The position numbers and the translations under genes were made by a program. From NCBI GenBank assembly GCA_963555705.1, contig OY743174.1:23903108-23967107 (forward strand): a stretch of 64,000 nucleotides of DNA. The letters run 5' to 3'. The stretch comes from Ligustrum vulgare. Its lineage: Eukaryota; Streptophyta; Magnoliopsida; Lamiales; Oleaceae. Each line of letters opens with the position of its first letter. Position 1 is the first letter of the stretch. Of the stretch, positions 20,095-33,400 are shown piece by piece. The notes below the pieces were generated by a model that saw nothing but the letters and a program-made list of their open reading frames with translations, was not told the DNA's origin and made no database searches.

Positions 20095-22483
20095 GCGTGG
20101 TATCAGAGCGGGTCTACGTTTCTGTAGACTTGCAAATTTTGAAAAGAGAATTTTTTTTAAAAAAAAAATAATAAAAAATAATGTTTTAACGACAATGTTT
20201 TGACGAATTTTTCCACTGCCATCGTTCGCTCCGCCAACTCCGAAGGTAAATGATTTTATCATAAAGTTTATGTTATGATGATTTCGGATACATGAGAAAT
20301 GAAGTATTTTGAGAATTTGATGAGAAAGAATGAGAAAGATTTTTGTATCTGAAATAAGAAAGAAAGAAAGAAAACGAGTTTGAGCATAAATTGAAAGAGT
20401 TTTTTTAAATATTTTTACGTCATCGTAATTTTAACTAAGAGAAATGGATAAACTCCGCCTAATTGGACTTTGCATAATTGGTTTAAGACATGGCACCTTT
20501 CACAAGAAGTCAACCGAAGAATTTAGGGTGTGTTTGATAGAAAAGATGGAAAATAGATGGTAGGAAAATATTTTCTATGAATTGATTTGGCTGGAAATTA
20601 TTTTCCTGGAAAATGATAATTGGAAGTGTTTGATTAGATTAATTTTCCAGGTGAAAAAGTGGGAGATTTTCCTAATTTTGTTGTTTGATTGATATTATTT
20701 TCCATGGCAAATAATCAAAATTTAACTATTTTAATAAAAAAAATTCTTTTTTTTTAATTTTTCACTCATTTGTACTTGATAATAATAATGTTAATTTCTG
20801 GAAAAAAATAAGTCAATTAACAATAATAAAAATGATCAAACGCGACGCAAAAGGATTTTCCACCTTAGCTAGAAAATATTTTCTCAACAAATAGGTAAGA
20901 AAATATTTTCAAGACAAATGAGTTAGTTGTGCTTTAAATGGTTGTACCTAAGAAAATATTTTCCAAGACAAATTTTGCCAACCAAACACCCAACAAATAC
21001 AAAAGCTGGAAAATATTTTCCATGATTTGACATTTTCCTGGAAAATAGGGGTGTATCAAACACACCCTTAGATCTAGTATATGCTCCTATCAAAGGGATA
21101 TCAGACTATGTACGTAGATGTTGCATCAGACGAAAATGGTTACTTTATATTTGTCATGATTGATGATTATAACTCTGATCATTTTATGGGAAAATAGTGA
21201 TTTAAATCGAATTTGGAGACTAGATCATGTTCTATTTCATGTTGAATTAGGTTATGGTACACATACGTCAGAGATTTAATTTTGGAATTAGATATGAAGT
21301 TGAACCTTATAGTAGCAAGAAGAAAGAATTGAATTTTGGGTTTTTCTTTTTCCTTAATAATATAGTGATGCTTAGACTTATTATTGGGTTAAGTTTTGTC
21401 TTCTTGCTTGAGCATTTGATTGAGATTTGGATAAAAGGATTTAAAGTTTTTATTTGGCCAAGTGCATCTCTATAGGGAGTAACTATACTACTTAACAAGT
21501 TGACAATAAAGAATAAATACCCATCAACAATATTTATGGATTTAATGAACCGAGTTTTCCAACATTAATTGGACATGTTTTTCATTGTATTCATGGAAGA
21601 TATTTTGGTTTATCCTAGAGATCGTAAACAATATGAGGAACATTTGAGGATTTTGTTAGAGACACTTCGAGATTAAGAAAGGGAAATTTTGGTTGGCCCA
21701 TGAACAATGAGGAAATATTATTTTTCAAGTATAAGATGGTTGAGAGATATTGGTTGTTTATTTACATTGCAGCTTAGGTATGCATGTTTACTACAAGAGC
21801 GAAATCTTGAACAGAGTATCAATTTGGAGTTAAAGTTTTGATAATTTTGGAGATTGTTATTTATAAACATCCTGATTGGTGAAGTGTGCAATCGATTAAG
21901 TATCAATGTATATGTGGAGTTATATGATCGTTTGAGGTATACATAGGAAATACCAAGTTATATATTGCAGGAAATTTTGTGCATTCGGGAGCAGAATCTT
22001 AGTTACTTGGGAAATTTTTTTATTAATATTAGTTGAATTTTGTGATACATTTTGGTGACGTATATGGGAAGATGTTAGAAATCAAAATGGTGCATAAATG
22101 TACTATATTAATAGATTCTCGTATACGATAAGCTGATGATATTATAATGATTTGTGGATAACATGTTATTAGGCATATTACACAGAAGAATATTCATGTG
22201 ATTTCTAATGTTACAATTGATTTTGGATTATTCGTTATAAGAGGTTTGAGAAGACGAGGATAGACTTCATAATGATTAATTATTATGGTGTGATATGATT
22301 TCTTAAAGAAATAGTAGAGATTAATAAAGATGTTTTTCTAGTCAAAGTCCAATGGGGTAAGCAATGTAGTGCTGAAACTACTTGAGAAAAGAAAGAAGAA
22401 AGAAGTCTGACTTAATACCCAGATATATTTAGATTAAGAAAGTTTAAAATTTCGAGGACGAAATTATTTTAAGTGGAGAAGGT
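20095..22483 (+). mobile_element. Deleted chromovirus interior with RT remnant
   Basis: Begins with a PBS and leader, then an inserted Tourist MITE (20526-21067), then strongly decayed pol. 21520-21690 keeps a recognisable RT palm (a FMDLMNRVF block, then MEDILVYPRDRKQYEEHLRI with a D-D remnant) interrupted by stops. The interior ends at 22440-22483 with a TTTCGAGGACGAAATTATTT block and a purine tract before the right LTR head. The bulk of gag and pol is missing. Confidence 0.7.
20526..21067. mobile_element. Tourist (PIF/Harbinger-type) MITE
   Basis: 542 bp with perfect 13-bp terminal inverted repeats (GGGTGTGTTTGAT ... ATCAAACACACCC) flanked by TTA on both sides (20523-20525, 21068-21070), the target preferred by PIF/Harbinger elements. 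No coding capacity. It is inserted in the leader of the chromovirus. Confidence 0.9.
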
Positions 22484-22752
22484 TGTAGCGATCGAGAAAT
22501 TTTCAAACTTAAAAGACTTGTTTTTACCGAACTTATCGCTACGAATCTCCAAATATTATTCAAAATCAGCGCTCTTGTCTAGTCATATTAATTATTTTAA
22601 GAAAGAAGAAATTTTGAAGTACCCAAGTATTTTAGATCAAGAAAATTTTAAATTTCGAGGACGAAATTATTTTAAGGTGGTAGGGTTGTAGCGACCGAGA
22701 AATTTTCACGATTTATAAATATTATTTATTTAAAAAAAATGCGCATTTTTTT
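22484..22752 (+). repeat. Chromovirus right LTR head, tandem double start
   Basis: LTR head TGTAGCGATCGAGAAATTTT begins at 22484. After 200 bp a second pol-end block and PPT-like AGGTGGTAGGGT lead to a second head at 22687, which is cut at 22752 by SINE-type sequence. The segment 22500-22830 is nearly the same as 16210-16540. Confidence 0.75.
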
Positions 22753-23010
22753 GTAACGACCCGGCTCCCTCGCTGGGGCCTTCTCCGAGTCGTACTCATG
22801 GTCTTTCCACTCCCCCCTTGGTCGTCCTAGGTACAAAGATTCTATCTTTGTACTTAACCCCTAGGTACAAGGTTCGATCCCTGCGGAAGGCAAAAATCCA
22901 CTTCTTGGAAACGAGGCTGGCAGCCCTTGAGGACCAGGACGACCAAGGGGGAGTGGAAAGACCATGAGTACGACTCGGAGAAGGCTCCAGCGAGGGAGCC
23001 GGGTCGTTAC
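22753..23010. mobile_element. SINE-like element as a near-perfect hairpin (inverted duplicate)
   Basis: The left arm 22753-22828 (GTAACGACCCGGCTCCC...) and right arm 22936-23010 (...GGGAGCCGGGTCGTTAC) are reverse complements over about 75 bp, with one mismatch and one indel that I can see. The loop of about 107 bp contains a Pol III B-box (GGTTCGATCC, near 22873-22882) and its own perfect 10-bp hairpin (GTACAAAGAT-tct-ATCTTTGTAC, 22831-22853). The right arm plus loop matches the SINE at 16466-16661; the left arm is an inverted copy of its 3' end. Confidence 0.75.
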
Positions 23011-25030
23011 AGTAACTATCTGCAAAATTGAAATTAAATTACAATTGTAATTAATTACAAACAGTAATTTATTACAATTTGTAACTAATTCAATTAATTT
23101 TAAAAGAAAAAATGAAAATTCAATGCCTTATAATATACAAATAACTCACAATAGTAATTAATTAGTTGCATTTGTAATTGATTATGATTATAAAATTAAA
23201 ATTAAGTAACAATTGTAATTAGTTACAAACTGTCAATAATTTTCATTACTTGATTACCTGATTTTGATAATATGTTTTCTATTCTTAAAATATCTTTTAA
23301 AATATCTCATATTTAAAAATATAACCCTTAAAATTTTGTATTTGTGTACTTAATCCTTTTAATAACTGTCTTTGTTTCGTTCAAATGATAGGTTCCTATA
23401 AGAAAGGCCATTTTCAATGGACTTAGAGTTTGATAAATGTAGGCAATACGATCAAATATTGCTAATTCCACAGTGCTTAAGCTTAATTTAGTATACATTT
23501 TCAAAATTTTTCATATTGAAAGCAATAATTATTAGGCATGAACAACTTATACATGTACTAACGCTGCTTACTATTTCGATGATTGGTCATACATTAAATT
23601 GATTTATTTATATTTTCGAGATAAGATGTGTGGTTAAAAAGTGAAGAGAGAAATAAGTGTGGTTAAAAATGATTTGAAATTTCGTATTGTTTATAAATTG
23701 ATTTATAAATTGTAATGATTGCATTAAAGATTATATGCTAAAATATTTTATAAATTATGGAGCTAAAGATGAGGTGATCCTCATTTAAATAAATAACAAA
23801 AACTCCTATTTCAATATGATACTCTTTTTAAGACAAATATTTGACGCTAATAATTTATTTTAGTCTCACATTTTATTTGACTTACTTTTTTTCCTTAATT
23901 TTTATTACAAATTTTTTAAAAGATTATAATGTATTTGGGAGAGTAGATAATTTAAAAGATTTTAGAATTAGAATATAATTAATGTTTAATTATATCTTCA
24001 TTTAGTTATTTATATATTTAATTTATTTTTTTAATTAAAAGTTATTTAGAAATAAAGTAAATATGCACATCATTCAATGTGCTCATTCAATGAAGTCATA
24101 CAATTTTGAAAATCATTGCAAATTCAAGGAGCATTTAATGAGTATCAACAATTACATTTTGGAAATGAGAAAATAATAATAATAAAATATTTTAAAAAAT
24201 AGTAAGTTAAAATGGGCGAGAAAATGGTTTGACGGCTATTTTGCTTTATAGTAAGTATAGATAATAATAATTTTGATATTAAATAAGGGTTAGTTGGATT
24301 TTTTTTTTTACAAAAATTATCTTTTAACGACATTAAATATATTTTCTTAATTTATGTGAAAAGTTAAATCAGCCTATATAATTTGGACGAGTGAAATATA
24401 TATTGAATATAGATAGATTTATGTGTGTATTTGATATTGTTTAAAAAGAGTTTTTTTTTTTAAATGAATAGTGATTTTTGGAAAATAAATGATTAAAATT
24501 TGGTTGAAAAGTCAAATATTGTGAGCTTAACTTTTAATGAATGATTAAAATTAAGTATTTGTAGAAAATGATAAAATTTTGTATAAAATCAGTCAAGGGC
24601 ATAGATTGGTCAGAATCAAAAATGTTTTTGCTACTTCTAGAAGTCAAACACCCTACCAAATCGAAAACGGTCAGTGGTGGAATTTTCTTATTTTTCCGTT
24701 TCGCCATGGAAAAGTCTCCAGTGTATTTAAAAAAAATTAATTTAAGTGTACAATTGTGATGACAATGTAGATGATAATTTGATGATGTGAATGTGTTATT
24801 ATTGTTGATTAAAAAGATAATATAATGTGTGAAAATGGAAGATTGTGCCACATAAGTAAATTGTGATCCTTATTGTGATCTTAATCATAATCATGACGGT
24901 AGCATAACTGTTCAAAAAAATGTTGGAGGTTCCCAACAAGACAAAACAGTTGAGTTGACCGTTAAAGAGTCCTATTTTCATCAAAATTCCAATTATACCC
25001 CTTTTTTTTATTTAATTTAAAATTAAAATT
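23011..25030. other. AT-rich intergenic tract with short repeats
   Basis: No supported gene. 23030-23075 and 23205-23245 share an ACAATTGTAATTAATTACAA-type segment as a direct repeat. About 24190-24261 matches, in reverse orientation, the start of the possible Helitron at 35544 (shared AATAGCCGTCAAA and TTCTCGCC). 24265-24400 resembles the inner part and right end of the Stowaway copy at 38321. A GTGTGGTTAAAA motif recurs at 23628 and 23663, as elsewhere in the window (33140, 40060). Confidence 0.5.
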
Positions 25031-25031
25031 T

Positions 25032-25094
25032 AATATAAAATATAAAAGGAATAATGGTAAGAATATATAAGAATTAAAAGAGAAAAAGCCACGC
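25032..25094 (+). promoter_or_regulatory. Putative core promoter of citrate synthase
   Basis: Two TATA-like sequences, TATAAAATATAAAAGG near 25033-25048 and ATATATAAG near 25063-25071, lie just upstream of the GC-richer 5' UTR that starts around 25090. The transcription start is not visible directly. Confidence 0.45.
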
Positions 25095-25245
25095 CCCGAG
25101 TCCCCGACGCATCCTAACTTAGAAGTTTCAACCAATCGAACTCCAAAATTCCACACCGTCACTTAAAATCAGCCGCCACCCATCGGACTAGATCCTCCAA
25201 AACAGGCTCCAAAAATCCTCCGTTTTTACGGCTTGGGTTTCTTTG
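25090..25245 (+). other. Citrate synthase 5' UTR exon (exon 1)
   Basis: A locally C-rich segment ends in CTTTG|GTGAGT at 25245/25246, a good donor. It pairs with the acceptor TTTGGTGCAG at 25905-25914 just before the coding exon. A leader intron of about 670 bp is common in plant housekeeping genes. The 5' end is approximate. Confidence 0.6.
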
Positions 25246-25935
25246 GTGAGTTTGACAGCAATCTCTGCATAAGTTTTTGGATTTCTTTGATTGAATGCTG
25301 ACAGTTACAGGAATCTTTTCATCTCTGCACCAATATTTGGAATTTATTTAAATCTGTTAATACTTGGTCTTGAAATGAATGAGATTAAAAAGGTTGGAGG
25401 TAAGGAGGGATGGTGCAGTTAGGTTACTGGGGTGCCGACTGTGTAGCTGATTAGTATTGTGGTGGGGCGATCGTGGTAGATCTGCCGGTGGTGGCAGTAC
25501 TCATCTGGATTTTTTTTTTCCTATTGTATTTTATGAAATGGAGTGAAGGGTATAATGGTAATTGCATTAATTGGTAACAACTTTTACTCACGTTCACATC
25601 TCTCACGGTTCCGTTTGCCTCTCTTACTTCATTTCCTTATTTATAGGTCTCTGCCCAATAATCCCCAGTTATACATTTTTTATTTACAGAAATTCATACA
25701 ATTAAAGCTTGCAGTTGGATTTTGTTACTTTTCTTTGTAAGAATCAATGCAATTTTGGTTAAAAATTCCGACCTTTCTTTGCTGATCTGCTGAATTAATA
25801 TTTCTCACTATTTGGCTTAGTTTTACACCGGTATATGCATTCATTGAGTATTTCTGGCGCTGATATTCTGTTTAGATGTTTTTTAATTTGTTTGAAATAT
25901 TTTCTTTGGTGCAGTGAACTTTGGTTTTGTGAACA

Positions 25936-28900
25936 ATGGTTTTCTTTAGAGGCGGTGTTTCTTTAATATCCAAGCTGCGGTCACGTGCAGTAAGTATTTT
26001 CTGTTATTCGTTGTTCATTTTTATTGAAACTGATTTTAGGAATAATATATGCAGACAATGGAAAATAATTGATCTCTTTTATCTGCTAGGTTCAACAGCC
26101 TAGTCTTCGAGATTCGGTACGCTGGCTTCAATACCAGACCTCCTCTGATCTTGTAAGTGTGTATTCCTGTGCACTCTTTTGGTGTATCATATATATTTCC
26201 TTGTGGTTCAACGTGCTCTTGATTTGGTTTGGTCGTTCAATTTTGATGTTTCAAAAGTTAATTATTTGTTGGCATGCTGGGATTGTGATCATGTACATAA
26301 AATTTGTATGGTCTTCTATCTTCATGCCTCTGTTGCACCAATAAAGAAAGTAGGAAATTGAGATGAAAACTTATAAATATGTTTGAGATTTCTTTATGGC
26401 CTTTCATACTGAAGAGATTTTTATATTTTTAATAATGGGATAATAGAAGGGAAGGAAAAGAAATGTAGAAAAATCATATTTTTTGTACCAATACGAATTC
26501 AGAATGGGGAAAGTAAGAAAATTAGAAATTCCTCTTTTGATAAATTTCCAGCTGAGCACATGTAATTTTAGTCCTCCCACTTTCATCCAAAAAGCTGTGA
26601 AAGTCTGAGGTGATTTATCATTGACGCGCTTCTCCTATTTTTCTCTCATAAAAACTGCCAATTAGTGGGGACCAGGGAAGATTCAGATCCTTACTGGCAA
26701 GTAGCAAAACTCATGTGCATGGGAAAAATATAGCTCAAACACATAGCAGCTCCTTAGGTTGTGAAACTTGTGCTAGTGTAACAGTTGCTAAAATGCTAGG
26801 GAGGATGGTGCACAATTTTTTTGGTGATGATCATTGTATATAAAGCTTATTAGATGCTGAAATTTTGTATGCTGGCGACATAATGTGTACATCTGACAAT
26901 GTGGAGGCTCATTGTCAGATCTCTGGTTATAGTAATTTTATAGCAAGGAAATATCAATGAAGGGGGATTACTGGGTTGTGACATTGCTAAATGTTGGAAA
27001 ACTTTATGATTAAGAATTCTAATTGAGCTTGTTTTACCTTTTTGACTGTTACTTGTGTTGCGGAACAACTTAGAATTATTGTTTACATTATTTAACTATT
27101 GCCTTCCTTGCAGGACCTTCAATCTCAGTTGAGAGAATTGATTCCAGAACAGCAGGTACATTTATTAGGCTCAAAGTATTGATTTTAACTGTACGTTTTT
27201 TACATGACAATTCTACTTTATCAAATTGCCCATGTCTTAGTTTGCAATTAATTGTCAATTATAAGTTTCAAATTCAAATACGAATATACTCATATCACCT
27301 ACCTTCATATCAGTTCAAAACAACAAAAAAGGAAAACGACAGATATTATGCTCTTGTTTGATGGAGATTAAAATCAAGATTTAAATCTAAGTTAACAATT
27401 AGTTTCAAGTTTCAACTATATACTTCGTGAGATCCACAATTTTTCAACCATATATTTCATCAACTTTTATCAAAATCTACTAAAAATCTAATTTTAATCC
27501 CCACCAAACAAGATGTATGTGTACTTGTAATAAATAAACCTCTCTCTCTCTCTCTCTCTCTCTCGCACATTTTTGCGTTGAACCATAATTCATTTACTGA
27601 ATTCAACAAAGCTTTAGTAACAGAAGGTGCTCTCGATTGAAGGGTTTTAAGGGTGGAGTATTGATGTTCATTGCGTTAACCCTTTTTTCTGTCACAGGAG
27701 CGCCTGAAGAAACTCAAGTCGGAACATGGAAAAGTTCAGCTGGGGAACATTACTCTTGATATGGTATAATCTCTCTATTTCCACTTTACTTTGGCTAAAT
27801 AAAATTATAATTGGATTACATCCACAATTTTTGTCAAGTGATTTTACGAAATTGTCTGTACATTTTTGTAGGTTCTTGGTGGGATGAGAGGAATGACAGG
27901 ATTATTATGGGAAACCTCATTACTGGATCCTGAAGAGGTAAGAAGTTTTTTTGCCAATTTTAGCTTTTAATGAGATAATTGTGCAGTGAGTAGATACATG
28001 TGATGAGTTGTCTAAAAACTGAGGTTTGTAATATTTACTTGTTAATTTTGTGTCGTCTTCTTGACTTTTCTTAGGGAATTCGCTTCCGGGGTTTGTCTAT
28101 TCCTGAATGCCAGAAGTTATTACCGGCCACAAAGCTTGGTGGAGAGCCATTGCCTGAGGGCCTCCTCTGGCTTCTTTTAACTGGGAAGGTAAGTTTATAT
28201 TGTTGCAATATCTAGTATGTTGTATGAAATACTGAATCTATTAGGATAGCCGAATAGGTTACATTTGTATTTTTTTCCTTAGTGTAAGGAAAAAATGCAG
28301 CTTTTCATGCCGTGGCTTGTTGTTGAACAATCTGTTAATTACAAATTTTATGCTTTCAGGTTCCTCTAGGCTCCTTAACTTGCTTGATATTAATTATTAT
28401 TATTGTTTTCTCTTCCTCATTTTATTCAGGTACCCACTAAAGAGCAAGTTGATTCGTTATCAAAGGAATTGAGAAGTCGTGCTTCTGTCCCAGGTTCTTC
28501 AACTCTCTATACTATCTTTATTGCTTCTTAGTTTCTGTGTCAAAATTTTCATATCTATGTTTTACTCCTTCATCTATTGGTTCCGTAGATGATTGAGAGC
28601 AAAGTGGAGGGTTGTGGTAGGTTGAGAACTTTTGAAATCTCATGACGTAGAATCTGAATGCAGTATGATATTTGTTGTGCTCTTCTTTTTCCTCTGGGAA
28701 TTTCAGTATTTACTTCCAGTCTATATCTGTTTGACAGTGTAAAACTGTAGTCCTGAATTTGTCAGTTATTCAAATATATTAATCTGAACATTCTCATATT
28801 GATTGCAGATCACGTTTACAAAACCATCAATGCCTTACCTGTTAATGCTCATCCTATGACTCAGTTTGCCACTGGTGTCATGGCCCTTCAGGTAGATTGA

Positions 28901-30370
28901 ACTACATTTTTCTGTCTGTAATTTCACTGATGATTATTTGTTTTCCGACCTAGTTCAGATGAATGTGGTCACCTATAAATGTTAGTTAGATGTTCATCTT
29001 TTTGTGCATTTTTCATGAGTCTTGTTTTGTCTGAGTTGTATATTCGTCAGATTTGTTTGAAATCCTCAATCGCAATACAACTAGAAGTTGCAAATTTGAG
29101 AAGACGTGTTTAATGTGTCGATGGAAAGAGATCCTATTCCTCTGCAGCTAATAAATACTATGCATAGATATGCTGGTTCATCTCTTCATTTTTATACGCT
29201 AAAACTTGAAAGGATGAAAAGGAAAGAAAGAGGTTTGATAAATCATAAATTTAAGGAGTTGAACATACGCATTTCTATGAATCTAAAAAGGCAAGCTCGG
29301 TTGCACGGATACTTCCAACTAGGGTAGCTTGTCCATGTCCAACTAGTGTCGGATACGTGTCGAATACGGACACTCTTCGAACATTGAACACTCTATCATG
29401 ATCATTTTCTTTCTTTTTTTTTTTAACCGAACTATTATGTATTTTTAACTCAAATAATTATTAAATAGAATAAGTGCTCATATTTAAAAAAAATTCTACT
29501 AGAGAAAAATTAAGAACAAAGTATAAAACTAAATTTGTACTATATAAATGAAGAAATTAAAGAATTTAATCTATGTGTTGACAAAGTATTGTGTCTGTAC
29601 TTTTTTTTTTTAATTAAAAAAATTGCATGTTGACGTATCCTTTTCTGTGCATCAATTTGAACTCTTCAACTTCGTATGTGTTTATATATGCTCGTTCAAC
29701 CTTACTAAACTACTGATTACACACAATAATCTACCGGTAGATCAATGAAAAGAATGTGAAGTTTTTGAGAGAGAAATTCATCTCATTGCAGGTTAAGAAA
29801 ACAATAGAAACATTGTATAGTGCATGGTTGATTTATTGAATCTAAGTCAGGAAACAAATCTCACATTATATTGTAAACAGTGTTGGCTTCTAGAATCTAA
29901 ATCTGGAAACAAATCAATCCTACTGGAACATACAATCTATCTACAATGAATTCTTTTTACAAATCAATTTATATTTTCTAACAAAAAGAAAGTTGGAACT
30001 ATATGTAGTTTTAACATTAAAAGTCGAACGGTATAAAGATGATGACAAGGGGAAGGACAAAGAGAATCATGTAGATTTTTTTTGAGTATGCAATTTTGCA
30101 AACCAAGTCACAGTTAATGAAAGGAAAAAAAAGCTTCGGTAAATGACTTTTTTAAATTACAATTCTCAAAATAACAATTTCTTTTACAGTGTAATCAATT
30201 AATTTTTTACTCATTATAACTTTAGTAGCAATATTTGTCTTTGATCAATAATAAGTTCATAGTAAAAATGCATCTAAAGTAGGATTTACTGCTGCATGTT
30301 ATTTTAATCATTCCCTTAATGGTAAATAGTTTTTATGAGTTAAGTATTGAGATAATAATCATCATCCTCA

Positions 30371-30432
<62 letters not shown>

Positions 30433-33400
30433 TTTAAATAATGAACATAAAAATACAGTTTTTGTGATACATTTCCCTGACATTTGTTACCCTACTCTTC
30501 TGGAAAATGTCATTTTCATTTGTAACTTGTAAGACAGTTGCTCTTCCTGTCTATTTCCTTGCTTCTATGTCTTTTACACATTTAAAGAAAAAATTTTGAG
30601 ACCTTCAGACCATAAAAATGAAAAAATATTAGTTGGAACGATTGAAGGTGATTAAAACATTACAGAATTGAGAATTCATTATCATTGTCATTTCTCATTA
30701 GAAATAAATGGACTTAATTACAGTTGTGTTAATTTCTTCACCAGATGTTTCCTAGTTGCATTGAAAATGGACAATGAATTTATCTACATGTGACTAAATC
30801 TTACAACATAATATTGATCGCCATTAAAAACTTTAGTCCGTGTCCTTCCCTTAATGTTGTTGTTTGTGGTGTGTATTTGTGAAATTGCAGTAGTCTATTG
30901 CTAATATCTAGTTAGATACAACAGTTAACAATGTTTCTTGATTTTATGAGAGGTCACTGTTCTTAAATTAATGTAATGAGTTGTCAACTGAAAAGTTCAC
31001 AGTATTTCTTCTGTTTTAGGTTCAAAGTGAATTCCAAAAGGCATATGAAAAGGGGATCCACAAATCGAAGTGAGTCATTAACCAGCTTTTGTAATCTGAT
31101 TAAAAAATTATTTCTGTTTTATACAAAAACTTGATGTTCATCTAATTTTAGATACTGGGAACCAACATATGAGGACTCCCTAAGTTTGATTGCTCAAGTT
31201 CCAGTTGTGGCATCCTATGTCTACAGAAGGTTGGTTAACAGTATTATCTCCATGTATTCAAATCTAAAGAGATTCTAGCAACTGTGTGCGTATTTGTTTT
31301 CCATTATATTCTGATTAAGGTCCTAATGATTGATACATATTCAATCTATCGTGTTTCAAATGACATTTCATTGAACTTATGAAGGATATATAAGAATGGA
31401 GAAGTTATACCAATTGATGATTCCCTAGATTATGGTGGAAATTTCGCACACATGCTGGGTTTTGATAGCCCTGACATGCTAGAGCTTATGAGGCTTTACC
31501 TGACCATACACAGGTGGGTTTTTATTGGTGTATGCGATATATAGATTTGAATTATGTTCTACTTAATTCCATAATCAGCTGATGTCTTCTGACATTTATA
31601 TTGTGTGTTGCAGTGATCATGAAGGAGGAAATGTTAGTGCTCATACTGGTCATATAGTAAGTGATGTGACTTCTATATGAACATTTTCTAAATATTTCAA
31701 TTTTCATGGCATGCTAATGTTTGCATCCTGTTGAAGTTGCCTTTACAAATTTATGAAGTCTTTTCTAACATTTTACGCAATATGAAAATTTGTTCAATGT
31801 TTATTTACCGCTTTGCTGACTATTTTCATACCTGCCAGGTCGCCAGCGCACTTTCTGATCCTTATCTCTCATTTGCTGCTGCATTAAATGGTTTAGCTGG
31901 TCCACTTCATGGTTTGGCTAATCAGGTGCATCAATATTTTTCCCATGTGTAGTCTAAGAAATAGCTGTTTGTAAATGTAAGTAGTGATGCTTGTATGACG
32001 AGCTGCTCTTTTATTGTAGACTCCGTCTACGCCGAAATTTGGGGGGAAGTTCTTAATGTTTTGCTTATGTTATTGAAAAGTCCAATTTTTCTTTCTAACT
32101 AATATTGTTCTACTTTATATTTCTAGTGGTACATGCAGCGATCATAATTATGCCTCGAATTAGAGCTCGTTTGATGTAGGATATTTTGGAGGAAATTTAG
32201 GTGGCGTTCTGTTTGTATTTTATTTTGTATTTTCATTTTCGAAAATGTTTTGTGTTTCCTATTTTCATTTTTGTTTTCAAATTTGCTGAAAACGCGTTTG
32301 GTTTGTCATTTCTGAAAACTGTTTTTGAAAATGAAAAGTTGAAAAACACGTTCTGTTTGAAATTTTGCAGAATATTACTTAAACTATTTTTAATTAATTT
32401 GCTTGCAGAATACTACTAATTCAAACTCAAATTTCCTTTAACAATACACTGAAAACATTGTTACATGCAACACACTAATGTGAGCATTAAGAGTCTATAT
32501 TAACACAGTTTGGTTAGGTTCGAGATTTGAAAAAACTCTACTTCTATTAAAATTCAGAAAATGCAAGTTCTTTCAAAACCACCATAGTCCATTTATCAGT
32601 GCATTTTTTGAAATATAATAACAAGAATTCTCACTTAATTTTTTTTTGTAATGTTGATATTGAATTCAATAAAACTTTATTTAAACTTAGTTCCAAATTA
32701 GGATAATTCTCAAAAAAAAAAAAAAAAAAAAAAAAAAAATTATTTAGGCTTAGCTCCAAGTTAGGATAATTCTAAAAAAAGTAATAAATAAATAAAAACT
32801 TTATATTAAGCTTTGTTCTAAGTTAAGATAATTCTTTAAAAAAAAAAAATAAAATCTCAAAACGCGTTTTCCGCGTTTTGGACATTTTTTGTCGAAATAT
32901 ACACAAAACGCCCAAAACGAGGTTTTGGGCGTTTTGTGTACAATTTTTTTTTTTTTTTTTTGTTTTCCAAAATGCGTTTTCGAAAATGGTAAAGAGAACG
33001 CGTTTTTAGCGTTTTCGAAAATAAAAACAGAAAACGACCTCAAAACAGCAAAAAGAACAGGGGCTTAGATTTTTGGGAGAATGTGTGGTCGAGAAAAGGT
33101 TGAAAAGTGTGAAAGTGGTGGTTTCTAAAAAAAAGTGTGGTTAAAAATGAATTTTGGGGAGAAGATGTCAAAAAATTCCTGACCAAACCAGGGCTTATAT
33201 TCCTCAAGGCAATGGAATTAAGCCTAGGTCTTGCAGAATAGTCCTCTTGGGGATCCTGTTTCGTGTAGGCATAGTGCTCAAGTGGCTATACTGATTGCTA
33301 TTTGGTTTTGAAGTTAGACTATTGTTGAATAGGGTCAAAATTCTATTATTTTAAATATTAGCAATTATTTCTGTTTGTTCGTGACCTATAACCAGCCTGA

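Noticed and set aside
22753..23010. A tRNA gene suggested by GGTTCGATCC
   Set aside because: No cloverleaf or acceptor stem can be formed; the B-box belongs to a repeated SINE-like unit.
24534..24851. 105-codon - strand frame upstream of citrate synthase
   Set aside because: No domain, low-complexity start (asparagine and histidine runs), no exon context.
29106..29327. 73-codon frame in the long citrate synthase intron as an extra exon or nested gene
   Set aside because: The flanking exons join in frame without it and it has no recognisable domain.
30372..30433. (ATT)n, (CT)n and (AT)n tracts as functional signals
   Set aside because: They are ordinary plant microsatellites; useful as markers only.
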